From a virus: a stretch of DNA of 64,000 nucleotides. Within the stretch, counting starts at the first letter, position 1; each line of letters starts with the position of its first letter. The notes below the pieces were generated by a model, which was given only the letters and a program-made list of their open reading frames with translations, was not told where the DNA came from and searched no databases. The position numbers and the translations under genes are program-made. Location of the stretch: positions 1 through 64,000 of IMG/VR virus record IMGVR_UViG_3300023179_000038; one strand, 5' to 3'. Shown here piece after piece: positions 5,705 through 13,776 of this stretch.

Positions 5705-6313
5705 ATGCCATATACAGTTAATAATATACCAGTTGGTCACAATCCAGATGAAATTGAAAGACTAGAATCGTATAACCAATTTTTTGAAAAAGTTGGAAGT
5801 TCATCAGAAAACATTAAACTAATACCAAACTTTTTATCCGAAGATGAGATTAAGTATTTACTTGATAGTATTAGTGAAAACAGAAAACTTAGTTTTGAAT
5901 CACAAAAAGATGATTTAGGCAACGCTATAAATTGGATGCATATTTATACTGGCATAGAAGATAAGTTTAAAATTAAAGATAGGATAAAAACTGAAATAAT
6001 TAATGCCTATGGATTCAATAAAATAAGACCAAAAGAGTTTCAACTCAGTGTAGCAAAATGGGAAAAGGGAACCAAATTAAATCTACATGTAGATGACTTA
6101 GGTTATGTTACAAACAATCATATACCTACCCTTATTTATTTAAATGATGATTACGAAGGTGGCGAAATTAGTTTTGCTACACACGATATTACCATAAAGC
6201 CTAAAGTTGGAGATCTTTTAATATTCCCTGGAAATATGCACTACGCACATGAAGTCAAAGAAATACTTTCTGGAACAAGATATACCTTGCCAACCTGGTT
6301 TACAATTGTATAG
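5705..6313 (+). CDS. 2OG-Fe(II) oxygenase, prolyl-4-hydroxylase type
   Basis: 202 residues. Jelly-roll core with the complete iron site: His128 and Asp130 (LHVDD), distal His182 (AHEV), and the 2-oxoglutarate-binding Arg192 (GTRY). YLNDDYEGGEISF and LIFPGNM between them are typical of the P4H-like family that hydroxylates proteins or small molecules using 2-oxoglutarate and oxygen. Start set at ATG 5705 because of the -10 box; an in-frame GTG at 5690 lies inside that box. First gene of a cassette with a luciferase-like enzyme and sulfotransferase-like genes. Substrate unknown. Confidence 0.85.
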   Translation: MPYTVNNIPVGHNPDEIERLESYNQFFEKVGSSSENIKLIPNFLSEDEIKYLLDSISENRKLSFESQKDDLGNAINWMHIYTGIEDKFKIKDRIKTEIINAYGFNKIRPKEFQLSVAKWEKGTKLNLHVDDLGYVTNNHIPTLIYLNDDYEGGEISFATHDITIKPKVGDLLIFPGNMHYAHEVKEILSGTRYTLPTWFTIV

Positions 6314-6315
6314 GG

Positions 6316-6321
6316 TATAAC
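6316..6321 (+). promoter_or_regulatory. -10-like box (TATAAC) before the gene at 6328
   Basis: TATAAC, six bases, ATG. Lies just after the oxygenase stop codon; weaker match than the others. Confidence 0.45.
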
Positions 6322-6327
6322 TAAATA

Positions 6328-6591
6328 ATGATAGAAAATGTATCAGAACAACCTAGAAAAAAAAGAAAACTTCTTGATGGATCTGAGGTAAATGATTACG
6401 ATTATCCTATTGATATTATCGTACATACCAAGGCTCCTGGTAAATGGAAGTTAATAGATCTTGAAACTGGTCAAGAATATCTTGGATCAGAAATATCTCA
6501 TGAAACATTTGGAGAAATACTAAGAATAAAAGTGGCAAAGTCTAAAATAGGTTCTTGGTTTAAAACTAAAGGAAAAGTAAAAAAACAATGA
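6328..6591 (+). CDS. Hypothetical protein (87 aa)
   Basis: Basic N terminus (PRKKRKLLDG), a strand-rich middle resembling a small beta-barrel (KWKLIDLETGQEYLG) and a Lys-rich end. It overlaps the luciferase-like gene by four bases (ATGA), so it is part of the cassette. The pattern recalls small adaptor proteins of phages; no family recognised. Confidence 0.65.
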   Translation: MIENVSEQPRKKRKLLDGSEVNDYDYPIDIIVHTKAPGKWKLIDLETGQEYLGSEISHETFGEILRIKVAKSKIGSWFKTKGKVKKQ

Positions 6592-7451
6592 ATAATCGTA
6601 AACCTATAACATTTCATTGGATGTGGAGAAGACACTGGCAGATAAGCGATAGTATTGAAAATTTAGACTTTGATGGAATTCTTCGTATGGCACAAGAACT
6701 AGATGATGCAAATGTTAAGTCTGTATTGCTTCCATATGGTCCAGGTGGTATTGATTTTTCTTTAGTTATAAAAGAAGCATTAGAAAAAACAAATCAGTTA
6801 ATTATGACAATTGCTTTACCTGCATATGGGACAAGTCCAGATTATGCTGCTAAGATTTGTGAAACGTTAAATCGTTTTGCACCTGGAAGAATTGGAGTAA
6901 ATCTGGTTGCTGGAAGGTGGGGCGATGAAGGCAACGGTCCTTCTGAAAAACTAGTTATAGATCATTATATGCACGATTCAAGTTTGATTGATACTTTAGA
7001 AAAAAGAGTAGCAATATCAGCAGTTTGGATGGACAATATAATGGATTTAATGAAACGTCATAGACACAAAACACATATGGCAGTGGTTGGTTCTTCAGAC
7101 ACAACAATTAACATAGCAAATAAACATTGTGAATATATCTATGTTGATGATAATTTAGTATATAGAGATCAATTTAAAAAAATTAATCTTAATAAAGTAA
7201 AACCCATACTCATTATTGATCCACTTATTATTAATAATCCAGAAGATGAACATAATGTTAAATATGACAAAAATGCACCAGTAAGAAAGCAGCATCATCA
7301 CGTAAAGGGTTCAATGCTAGATGTTATTAGACAAATAAGAGAACTATCACAAAGGTTTGAGATATATGACTTTATGATTCATACTGATCAAGCAGATATA
7401 AGTCAGTTATTAAAATTAGTAAAGGAGTTTAACGAATATGGAGATATCTGA
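6588..7451 (+). CDS. Luciferase-like flavin monooxygenase (SsuD-type LLM)
   Basis: 287 residues forming the TIM-barrel of bacterial-luciferase-like, flavin-dependent monooxygenases. Evidence: FHWMWR at the start, GIDFSLVIKEAL, LIMTIALPAYGTSPDYAAK, and RIGVNLVAGRWGDEG, the family's R-x-x-V-N-x-V-x-G turn. Known members oxidise small molecules such as alkanesulfonates with reduced FMN. The protein is shorter than most SsuD enzymes (about 380), lacking part of the insertion. A second copy lies at 25082. Its substrate here is unknown; the neighbours suggest tailoring of the same compound or polymer. Confidence 0.75.
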   Translation: MNNRKPITFHWMWRRHWQISDSIENLDFDGILRMAQELDDANVKSVLLPYGPGGIDFSLVIKEALEKTNQLIMTIALPAYGTSPDYAAKICETLNRFAPGRIGVNLVAGRWGDEGNGPSEKLVIDHYMHDSSLIDTLEKRVAISAVWMDNIMDLMKRHRHKTHMAVVGSSDTTINIANKHCEYIYVDDNLVYRDQFKKINLNKVKPILIIDPLIINNPEDEHNVKYDKNAPVRKQHHHVKGSMLDVIRQIRELSQRFEIYDFMIHTDQADISQLLKLVKEFNEYGDI

Positions 7452-7980
7452 AAAAACTAAAGAAAAATTTAATATAATTGGCAGTAATCTAAATAATATA
7501 AAAGTTTTTAATAATTATCTTAGTGTAAATGAATGCAATAGCATTATAAAACTAATTAAATTTACAAAAACAAGTAATGTTAGACCACTTCAGTCTGAAG
7601 CCTTATCTTTAATATATTATGACTCGCTTGCATTGCCAGAAAAGTATGTGCCTGGAGTACACTCTATGCTAGAAAAAGAATATGGTGTTAAAGTAAAGCC
7701 AAGGCATTCTCGTTTTGCTGAGTGGAGACATAATAATAGCAACACAGTCCCTATTGATGACATGGGGTCTAAAGACTCTAACCATATGGCAGGTTGGATA
7801 TATCTTAATGATAATTATGAGGGTGGAGAACTTTCTTTTATTAATCAAAATATGTCTTTTAAGCCTAAGACGGGAGATCTTGTTATGTTCCCTGGAAATA
7901 TGCACTATTGGTACAATGTAAACCCTGCAAATGGATCAAGATATATTATGCCTATTTGGTTTGATTTTATTAATGAGTAA
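7438..7980 (+). CDS. 2OG-oxygenase fold protein lacking both iron histidines
   Basis: 180 residues, clearly related to the oxygenase at 5705 (shared YLNDxYEGGExSF, KPKxGDLxxFPGNMHY, SRY...P.WF). At the first ligand His is replaced by Pro105 (VPIDD against LHVDD), Asp107 stays; the distal His is replaced by Tyr159 (WYNV against AHEV). Arg168 for 2-oxoglutarate is kept. Such a protein should not hold iron in the usual way, so it may be a binding or scaffold subunit. It overlaps the luciferase-like gene by 14 bases. Confidence 0.8.
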   Translation: MEISEKTKEKFNIIGSNLNNIKVFNNYLSVNECNSIIKLIKFTKTSNVRPLQSEALSLIYYDSLALPEKYVPGVHSMLEKEYGVKVKPRHSRFAEWRHNNSNTVPIDDMGSKDSNHMAGWIYLNDNYEGGELSFINQNMSFKPKTGDLVMFPGNMHYWYNVNPANGSRYIMPIWFDFINE

Positions 7981-7985
7981 ATGTT

Positions 7986-8543
7986 ATGAAACCAATCATT
8001 ATAAGTTTTCCAAGATCTGGACAAAGTTATTTACATAAAACTCTTGGTAATGCATTTAAAAAAAACTTTGGTTTTTCTCATTTAAATAATCCTACAAAAA
8101 TGAATGAATTAAACAATTACGATTATTTAATAGCATTAGTTCGTAATCCAATTGATTCAATATCTTCTATTGTTGCAATGAACTTAGAATTTAATAAAGA
8201 TTTAGAAATAAATAATTCAATAAATTATCAAATAAAAGAATATATAAAGTTTTATTCTTTTGCTTTAGAAAATGCAGATACTTTTATAGATTTTAATAGC
8301 ATAGCAAACAATATTGATAAAGTTATTGAATATGTTTCAATAGTAACTAATTATGCTATTTTAAATAATAAGCCAAAAAATAATATCATACAAGATCTTC
8401 CAGATTATAATTTTTTAAAAACTTCTAAAAAAACAGAAAAATATAACGACATAGTTTTTTCTGTAAAAAATAAAGATTTAAATGAATGTTTTAAATTATA
8501 TCAAAATGCATTAGAGAGATGTGTAAAAATAGATGAAATATAA
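7986..8543 (+). CDS. Sulfotransferase-like protein 1
   Basis: 185 residues. FPRSGQSYL (residues 8..16) matches the 5'-phosphosulfate loop of PAPS-dependent sulfotransferases and LVRNPIDSISS (51..61) the 3'-phosphate motif. Sulfotransferases move sulfate from PAPS to hydroxyl or amino groups. It is smaller than cellular enzymes (about 250 to 300) and very Asn/Lys-rich. It overlaps the next sulfotransferase-like gene by 11 bases. The APS-kinase-like gene at 14022 could provide PAPS. Acceptor unknown. Confidence 0.7.
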   Translation: MKPIIISFPRSGQSYLHKTLGNAFKKNFGFSHLNNPTKMNELNNYDYLIALVRNPIDSISSIVAMNLEFNKDLEINNSINYQIKEYIKFYSFALENADTFIDFNSIANNIDKVIEYVSIVTNYAILNNKPKNNIIQDLPDYNFLKTSKKTEKYNDIVFSVKNKDLNECFKLYQNALERCVKIDEI

Positions 8544-9135
8544 AGATTTGTTTGTTAAAAGTTATGCTAGATCTGCTAGTAATTTTATAATTTATAATAC
8601 TGTACAAATTGTTCCCAATATTAATATTCATAAAAAATCATGGCAAGAACTAAATAAAGATATTTATAACTCTGTTACTGTTTCAATTCTAAGAGACCCA
8701 AAGGATGCAATAATTTCAGACATATCTATGAGTATCTATGATATGCAATACGACATTGATCAGGTTATTAAATTAGACTATAAAAAATCTATTGATTCTT
8801 TTAAAGAATATATAGCGTTATTAAATAAAAATATAAATAGAATTATCCCTTTTACATTTGAGCAAATTACTGAAAATTCAAAAGAAACTTTTAAAATATT
8901 TTTACAAGAATGTGGACATTATGAAGATTTTAACTTTCCTAATGCTAAAATAAAGCAAAAAAATTTAAATAATAAATTAATGAATAAACGACAGATTTTT
9001 TTACCTTCATCAAAAAATTTAGAAATATATAGTAAAATTTCAAATTATATAAATAATGATATTTTTAATTCTGTTTTTGATGAATACAATGAGTGTAAGT
9101 TAAATATATACAAGCGCCAACTTGATTTTTTATAG
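8533..9135 (+). CDS. Sulfotransferase-like protein 2
   Basis: 200 residues. SYARSASNFI (10..19) occupies the P-loop-like phosphosulfate site in degenerate form (no Gly) and ILRDPKDAI (52..60) matches the 3'-phosphate motif well. The weakened first motif means activity is uncertain. It overlaps its paralogue at 7986 and precedes the SGNH gene; the two neighbours probably arose by tandem duplication and diverged strongly. Confidence 0.6.
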   Translation: MKYKDLFVKSYARSASNFIIYNTVQIVPNINIHKKSWQELNKDIYNSVTVSILRDPKDAIISDISMSIYDMQYDIDQVIKLDYKKSIDSFKEYIALLNKNINRIIPFTFEQITENSKETFKIFLQECGHYEDFNFPNAKIKQKNLNNKLMNKRQIFLPSSKNLEIYSKISNYINNDIFNSVFDEYNECKLNIYKRQLDFL

Positions 9136-9150
9136 CAAAGACGATATAAT
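9122..9150 (+). promoter_or_regulatory. Promoter TTGATT-17-TATAAT for the leaderless SGNH gene
   Basis: TATAAT then CAAAT then ATG 9156, a five-base gap. The same GATATAATCAAATATG block precedes the paralogue at 25064, so the promoter was copied with the gene. It overlaps the end of the upstream gene. Confidence 0.7.
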
Positions 9151-9155
9151 CAAAT

Positions 9156-10169
9156 ATGACTTTTTTAACAAAAGATATCTTAAGTTTTTATGAGTTTAAT
9201 CAAAAAAATAACTGGTATCTAACAAAATTTTTTACAAACACTTCCAATATTGGTCTCTATCCTCCATACGCTCAAAATGTTATTGATAAATATCCAAATG
9301 GTAAATCAAACATTAGCATAGTTGATGAACATAATACATACGAAATTAACAACTTTGGTTTTCGTGGAAAAATTGACAAAGATGCAGATGTACTTGGGGT
9401 TGGTTGTTCTATAACTTTTGGCATTGGTGTTCCAGAATCAGTAAGGTGGACAAATTTTTTAAGCAATAGTCTTAATAAAAATGTTATAAATTTAGGAAGT
9501 CCTGGTGCATCTGTAGAAATGATTTGTAATAATATTATTAAGTATTCTTTAACAACTAAAATACCAAAAGAAATTTTTTGTTTATTTCCAGATTTTTTTA
9601 GAAATATGGTTGTAGTAGATAAAGAATTTTATAAATCAAAAATGATAAAAGACAATGATGTAGAAAGTGATTATTTACAATATACATTTTGTAATCCTAT
9701 AGTAGATGTTTATAAAGAATCTCTTTTTATGGAAATAGAAGATCAAAAAAATATAGAAGACTCAATTTCCCCACATCAATTAATTTTAAATTCTATAAAT
9801 TTTATTTATAATTTAGAATCATTTTGTTTTACAAACAACATTAAATTATATTGGACGACATGGGATATACCAACTGCTATGATTATGAATAAATTGGTTA
9901 ATCTTAAAAATTTTAAATTAAAAAATTACACACCTTTTTATTCGCCCAATCTAAAAACAAAATATCGTGGACATACCTTAGATTGTATTTTAGACCATGA
10001 ATCTGAATTTAAAGATAGTTTATTTTGGCATAAAGGGTCTGATTATTCTATAATAAATAATAAAAAAAATTTAAAAAATGCTCATCCAGGAATTCATTTT
10101 CACTACCATATTGCAGATTTCTTTTATAATTTATATAAAAAAAATGCTATCCAAGTCCCCATCGTCTAG
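9156..10169 (+). CDS. SGNH-hydrolase-like protein, copy 1
   Basis: 337 residues. Block I is GCSITFG with Ser85 as nucleophile, the oxyanion Gly114 lies in NLGSPGAS, and the catalytic His310 in NAHPGIHFH. The usual Asp three residues before that His is Lys307, whereas copy 2 (24069) has Asp. SGNH enzymes are esterases or acyl transferases acting on sugars and lipids. The last five codons and the stop lie inside the tRNA-Glu gene, so the end of the protein is tRNA-derived (AIQVPIV). About two thirds of residues match copy 2. Confidence 0.75.
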   Translation: MTFLTKDILSFYEFNQKNNWYLTKFFTNTSNIGLYPPYAQNVIDKYPNGKSNISIVDEHNTYEINNFGFRGKIDKDADVLGVGCSITFGIGVPESVRWTNFLSNSLNKNVINLGSPGASVEMICNNIIKYSLTTKIPKEIFCLFPDFFRNMVVVDKEFYKSKMIKDNDVESDYLQYTFCNPIVDVYKESLFMEIEDQKNIEDSISPHQLILNSINFIYNLESFCFTNNIKLYWTTWDIPTAMIMNKLVNLKNFKLKNYTPFYSPNLKTKYRGHTLDCILDHESEFKDSLFWHKGSDYSIINNKKNLKNAHPGIHFHYHIADFFYNLYKKNAIQVPIV

Positions 10170-10227
10170 TGGCCTAGGACGTCGCCCTTTCACGGCGTTA
10201 ACACGGGTTCAAATCCCGTTGGGGACG
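10155..10227 (+). tRNA. tRNA-Glu (TTC)
   Basis: Acceptor 10155..10161 pairs with 10220..10226, discriminator G10227; loop 10187..10193 carries TTC at 10189..10191; T arm GGGTTCAAATCCC. It overlaps the 3' end of the SGNH gene by 15 bases on the same strand, so read-through transcription must be processed. Confidence 0.93.
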
Positions 10228-10255
10228 CAATATTATAATAAGGTAAAATACAGCA

Positions 10256-10261
10256 TATAAT
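10256..10261 (+). promoter_or_regulatory. Possible -10 box for the gene at 10280
   Basis: TATAAT after the tRNA, 18 bases before the ATG, leaving room for a GGAG Shine-Dalgarno site (10269..10272). Confidence 0.45.
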
Positions 10262-10279
10262 TGTAACTGGAGAATATAA

Positions 10280-10951
10280 ATGAATGATAATTATATAGAA
10301 CGTAATCAAATTGACACTTATTCTAAAAACTTGTCAGAAGGTAAAATTCATGTAGCAACATTTCCAAGAACGGGATCTACATATCTCTGGTGGATATTTC
10401 ATATTTCTTTTGGAAAAAATGTTTATAAAACTCACATTGTTAATGAACCACCAGGAAATGATATTGCAAATCTGCCAAGAGACTATTATTGGAAAATGAA
10501 TAAAATTTTTTTTAAAGATGAAGACTATGTAGTTAATATATTAAGAGATCCCATTGACACGGTCTCATCAATGTTAGTTCAAGAATATTTCTACTTAAAA
10601 AATAAAGTTGATTTAGAAAAATATATAGATGATAACGTTGAAAGTCGTATAAGGCAATATAATATTTTTCATCATAATGTCCCAAAACTTTGCGAACTTA
10701 TATTAAATTATGAAGATATAAATTTATATAGGAATAAAATTGTAAATCATATTAGTAAAGAAACTGGTAAAAAAATTATAAGCACTGACTATAAATATTC
10801 TATAAAAGATAACGTAAGTACTAGTTTTTTAAAATCTTCAAAAGTTTTTGATAACTATAACTTTGTGCGAGAGCAGGCTTCTAATCGTAATCTTGTTGAT
10901 TCATATAGCATATATAATAATTTATTAAAAAAATGTAAAAATTTTAAATAG
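10280..10951 (+). CDS. Sulfotransferase-like protein 3
   Basis: 223 residues, the best conserved of the three: TFPRTGSTYLWW (27..38) is a complete phosphosulfate loop and NILRDPIDTVSS (86..97) the 3'-phosphate motif. GGAG seven bases upstream of the ATG supports the start. It is the last plus-strand gene and converges on the minus-strand block. It is separated from the rest of the cassette by tRNA-Glu, which hints at insertion of that tRNA or of this gene. Likely PAPS-dependent; acceptor unknown. Confidence 0.75.
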   Translation: MNDNYIERNQIDTYSKNLSEGKIHVATFPRTGSTYLWWIFHISFGKNVYKTHIVNEPPGNDIANLPRDYYWKMNKIFFKDEDYVVNILRDPIDTVSSMLVQEYFYLKNKVDLEKYIDDNVESRIRQYNIFHHNVPKLCELILNYEDINLYRNKIVNHISKETGKKIISTDYKYSIKDNVSTSFLKSSKVFDNYNFVREQASNRNLVDSYSIYNNLLKKCKNFK

Positions 10952-11107
10952 TTAAAACTTTTTATTTTTTTTGCTGTATTCTCCATATTTACCAAGCACT
11001 GTCTTAATAGTTCCATCTTTTCTTAGACGAACAACCATTCCATTTTTAATTTGAATAGGATTGAATTTATAATTTTTATAATATGAACCAGATGATTTTT
11101 TTGACAT
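10952..11107 (-). CDS. Small basic protein (51 aa)
   Basis: MSKKSSGSYYKNYKFNPI... with a central MVVRLRKDGTIKTVLGKYGEY, a short beta-rich unit with DGT turn. Its ATG directly abuts the stop codon of the upstream 344-residue gene, so it is probably co-translated. It converges with the sulfotransferase-like gene with no gap. Family not recognised. Confidence 0.65.
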   Translation of the reverse strand: MSKKSSGSYYKNYKFNPIQIKNGMVVRLRKDGTIKTVLGKYGEYSKKNKKF

Positions 11108-12142
11108 TTAATAACTTAACCTATATCTATTTGTATTTTTAACTGTTTTACCAAAATCGGCAAACAATGCTTTATCTTTTTCTGCATTCACAATACGACG
11201 TGACCATGCAAAGCCAGCATCCCCACCCCATGCTAACCACATAATGTACCCATTGGAAGGATTTGACTGATTACCCCAATCTTTCCCCTTTTTATCTACC
11301 TCATGACGAGAAAAATAAGAATACATTCTTTTAACAGTGCTAAGAGATAAAGTTTCTCCTCTTGCTAATTGTCCTGCACGAGTCCAACCTACTGCAGTTC
11401 CTGCACCTTTTGCTTTACCCTGTTCTTTAAATCTAATTGCTTTACGTGCTGCTGCACGAGCACCTGCTGGTGGAGAGTATCCTTCTGCTTTTGATACAAA
11501 ATCTGTTTCATAAACAACAGTATCATCATCTTCCCATAGATCATCTGCTTTTGCTGCAGGAACACAGTTTGGAACCATTTTTCCATTCTTTCCTGGCTTC
11601 ATTCCACGCTGAACATAACCATCCCAACATGGCGCTTTCTTTTCTATCTCATCTGGACAGCATCCGTCTATCTTTTCATATATCATTTCGCCAGCCATTG
11701 TTATTTCCATATCTTGTAATTTTGGTTCTTGTGGTAGTGGATCAATTGGGATCATTAATGACATCATGCATGCAGAGTATTCTCTTGTTGCCTTCCAGTA
11801 TCCATCTTCTTCTTGTTCAAATAATTGAATAAGTACCGCTGGATTTTCAGCAGTTGCTTCTAGGGTATATTCTCCTCCAGGAACTCCAAGCATTCCCTCT
11901 CTCATTACATGAACAACTTGTCCAATATGAAATTCATCTCCACCATGAGAAGTGAGAGCAAAGTCGCCTTCTTTAAGATCTGTCATTGCCTTTCCTATAT
12001 TTCCTTCAGAAAGATTTATAGCGTATATCTGCGCTGTTGCAGCAGCACGAGTCTTATGACATCCCATAACCTCGCCTGTGTTTTTTAAAGCAGGATATCC
12101 AGAGCACCCATATGAACCTTTAGCACCTACATGATACGGCAT
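11108..12142 (-). CDS. Conserved phage protein with WGGDAG C-terminal domain (344 aa)
   Basis: N terminus (YGCSGYPALKNTGEVMGCH, then a helix) and C terminus (YSPPAGARAAARKA..., TAVGWTRAGQLARGE, YFSRHEVDK, then WLAWGGDAGFAWSRRIV) are two separate conserved blocks joined by an acidic region. The C-terminal block is one I associate with head or maturation regions of actinophages and marine phages, but its function is not established. A -10 box six bases upstream of the ATG makes it leaderless. More G+C than its neighbours. Confidence 0.65.
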   Translation of the reverse strand: MPYHVGAKGSYGCSGYPALKNTGEVMGCHKTRAAATAQIYAINLSEGNIGKAMTDLKEGDFALTSHGGDEFHIGQVVHVMREGMLGVPGGEYTLEATAENPAVLIQLFEQEEDGYWKATREYSACMMSLMIPIDPLPQEPKLQDMEITMAGEMIYEKIDGCCPDEIEKKAPCWDGYVQRGMKPGKNGKMVPNCVPAAKADDLWEDDDTVVYETDFVSKAEGYSPPAGARAAARKAIRFKEQGKAKGAGTAVGWTRAGQLARGETLSLSTVKRMYSYFSRHEVDKKGKDWGNQSNPSNGYIMWLAWGGDAGFAWSRRIVNAEKDKALFADFGKTVKNTNRYRLSY

Positions 12143-12148
12143 ACTATC

Positions 12149-12154
12149 ATTATA
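12149..12154 (-). promoter_or_regulatory. -10 box (TGCTATAAT) of the leaderless gene at 12142
   Basis: Extended -10 followed by GATAGT and ATG on the minus strand (six-base gap). Confidence 0.6.
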
Positions 12155-12209
12155 GCATAAAAAAGAGCAGTTTTTACAGTCATGCTCAGGACTATTCCAG
12201 TTATTTAGT

Positions 12210-12261
12210 GGTCGCTGTCTCCCCCGACCTATCTGCGACTTCTCAGTGACGAGATGCAGAT
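12210..12261 (-). other. Two stem-loops between Hsp20 and the next gene
   Basis: GGTCG/CGACC (12210..12214 with 12225..12229) and ATCTGC/GCAGAT (12231..12236 with 12256..12261) with an inner TCTC/GAGA. No T run follows on either strand. It may be a processed 3' end or a small structured RNA. Confidence 0.4.
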
Positions 12262-12271
12262 ATATATTATA

Positions 12272-12688
12272 TTATTTTATTTTAATTGTTTTTGGTCTTT
12301 TTTCTTCAGGAACAATACGATCAATACTAATATTAAGCATTCCATCCTTTAGATCAGCACCAGTTACTTCCATGTATTCACCAAGAGCAAATGATCGTAT
12401 AAATTTACGACCAGCAATGCCTTTATGAACAATTTCAGCATCAGTTACTTCAACAATTTCTCCCTTAATAATAAGTGTTCCATTATCTACTGAAACATCA
12501 ATATTATCTTTTGTAAAACCCGCTACCGCAATTGATAGTTTATATGTATCTTCATCTAGTTTAAGAAGATCATAAGGAGGGTATGACTGTGAATTTATTT
12601 TATGTGCTGTATTTAAACGGCTTAACTCTCTGTTAAAGCCAATAAAAAAAGGATCATTAAATAGATCCATTGCAAACTGTGTTACCAT
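12272..12688 (-). CDS. Small heat-shock protein (Hsp20/IbpA-like)
   Basis: 138 residues from the ATG at 12688, chosen for the AAAGGGGA site just upstream; the frame continues upstream into the promoter. YPPYDLLKLDEDTYKLSIAVAG begins the alpha-crystallin domain, which holds the DNGTLIIKG strand and the IRSF and DGMLNI elements. These ATP-independent chaperones bind unfolded proteins; cyanophages carry similar genes, probably to help virion assembly. It has its own consensus promoter, which suggests high expression. Confidence 0.88.
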   Translation of the reverse strand: MVTQFAMDLFNDPFFIGFNRELSRLNTAHKINSQSYPPYDLLKLDEDTYKLSIAVAGFTKDNIDVSVDNGTLIIKGEIVEVTDAEIVHKGIAGRKFIRSFALGEYMEVTGADLKDGMLNISIDRIVPEEKRPKTIKIK

Positions 12689-12746
12689 TTTTATTCCCCT
12701 TTCAAGCGAATAAGTTAATTTGCCCCTCATTTGAGCAGGCATAAAT

Positions 12747-12775
12747 ATTATAGCATAGAAAAACAGGCCTGTCAA
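12747..12775 (-). promoter_or_regulatory. Consensus promoter TTGACA-17-TATAAT for hsp20
   Basis: Both boxes perfect, spacer 17, extended TGC before the -10. The leader is about 50 bases. The -35 and spacer form part of the terminator hairpin of the gene before it. Confidence 0.85.
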
Positions 12776-12790
12776 ATAACAAGCCTGTTA
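12757..12790 (-). terminator. Intrinsic terminator after the small membrane protein gene
   Basis: On the minus strand AACAGGC, loop region, GCCTGTT followed by TTTTT. It ends the upstream unit while its DNA also encodes the -35 of the next promoter. Confidence 0.75.
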
Positions 12791-12800
12791 ATCTTTTTTA

Positions 12801-13067
12801 TTACTTCTTTGCTGCTGCTTTCTTTTTTGCAGGAGCCTTTTTTGCAACAGCACTCTTTGCTGCCTTTGCCACCTCGTCTATAGATGGTAGACGACCAAAC
12901 GCCTTATCATTAGGATTTGCGTACCTCAATGCTACTGGCGCCAAGGCTGCGATTAGTGAGTATGCTAGATCTTTTGGATCTGTTACTCCAGCCATGTATA
13001 GTGTTGCTACACCAGCAAGTACAGATCGTCCGTATGATGCTAGTAGTGCTTTTGTTGATGCGTTCAT
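12801..13067 (-). CDS. Small membrane protein, holin-like
   Basis: 88 residues from an ATG after CCTAGGAGGAATA, one of the best ribosome sites here. A hydrophobic N-terminal segment (SVLAGVATLYMAG), a second one (SLIAALAPVALRY), then NPNDKAFGR and a Lys/Ala-rich tail (AKKAPAKKKAAAKK). Small two-segment proteins with an N-P-x-D-x-A-F-G motif occur as putative holins in actinophages, but it lies 16 kb from the endolysin, so the role is uncertain. Confidence 0.65.
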   Translation of the reverse strand: MNASTKALLASYGRSVLAGVATLYMAGVTDPKDLAYSLIAALAPVALRYANPNDKAFGRLPSIDEVAKAAKSAVAKKAPAKKKAAAKK

Positions 13068-13138
13068 TATTCCTCCTAGGATATAACTGTTTTTAATTTG
13101 AATGCAGCAAAATTTGAGCCACATCCAAAACCTGTTAA

Positions 13139-13543
13139 TCATGTATCTAGTTTACCATACTCTTCGGGCAAGAGTTTTTTAAGTTTTTTATATCCTAAAG
13201 AAATTTTTATCATACCCTCATTTAAATAGGTATCCATAGGGCTGCCATGCTCATCAAAATGTTTAATATATGGCTCAATATCATTAATAAAACTATTTAT
13301 TTCAGATTGCACATTTTCAATATAAAGAAAAGCATCTTGTCTTGATTTTTCTAAAAATGTAATAAAATTTTGACTATTTTCTATTTTAAGTTTATCTTTA
13401 ATAATTTTTTTGTCTAGTTCTACTTGTATAATGTGATTTTTTAATTTAATAATCTTATAATTCATTGATATTGTTTTCATAATCATAAAAATAAAAAAAG
13501 ATGCAGAAATAAAAAAAATAAAAAACTCTAAAATACTTTTCAT
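13139..13543 (-). CDS. Membrane-anchored coiled-coil protein (134 aa)
   Basis: One N-terminal membrane segment (LEFFIFFISASFFIFMIM), then a long charged helix with heptad-like spacing and a short C-terminal part. Overlaps the next upstream gene by four bases. No family recognised; could be a spanin-like or superinfection protein, without evidence for either. Confidence 0.6.
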   Translation of the reverse strand: MKSILEFFIFFISASFFIFMIMKTISMNYKIIKLKNHIIQVELDKKIIKDKLKIENSQNFITFLEKSRQDAFLYIENVQSEINSFINDIEPYIKHFDEHGSPMDTYLNEGMIKISLGYKKLKKLLPEEYGKLDT

Positions 13544-13776
13544 TTTTCTGCATCTCTTACTAATAAAACAATGGCTCCATTATCCTCTAATGCCTTTTTT
13601 ATTCTTACCATATACTCTACAGCACGACGCTTATCTTCATCAGCCAAACTCATAAAAGACTTTTCTGAAGCACGGACAGTAATAAAATGATCGTTATCTA
13701 TTATATCTAATGAAAATCCTTTTGGACAAAAATGACTTAATGATCTAAAGGCACGAGCCATTTCAGGTGTATACAT
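13540..13776 (-). CDS. Hypothetical protein (78 aa)
   Basis: MYTPEMARAFRSLSHFCPKG... with a likely alpha/beta layout (ITVRASEKSFMSL, then a long helix, then AIVLLVRDA). Coupled on both sides by small overlaps. Unknown function. Confidence 0.65.
   Translation of the reverse strand: MYTPEMARAFRSLSHFCPKGFSLDIIDNDHFITVRASEKSFMSLADEDKRRAVEYMVRIKKALEDNGAIVLLVRDAEK

Noticed and set aside
11437-11832. 131-codon plus-strand frame of Leu/His composition
   Set aside because: Antisense to the well-supported 344-residue gene; no start signals.
12689-12775. N-terminal extension of Hsp20 starting at 12775
   Set aside because: It would begin within the consensus promoter; AAAGGGGA before ATG 12688 fits better.
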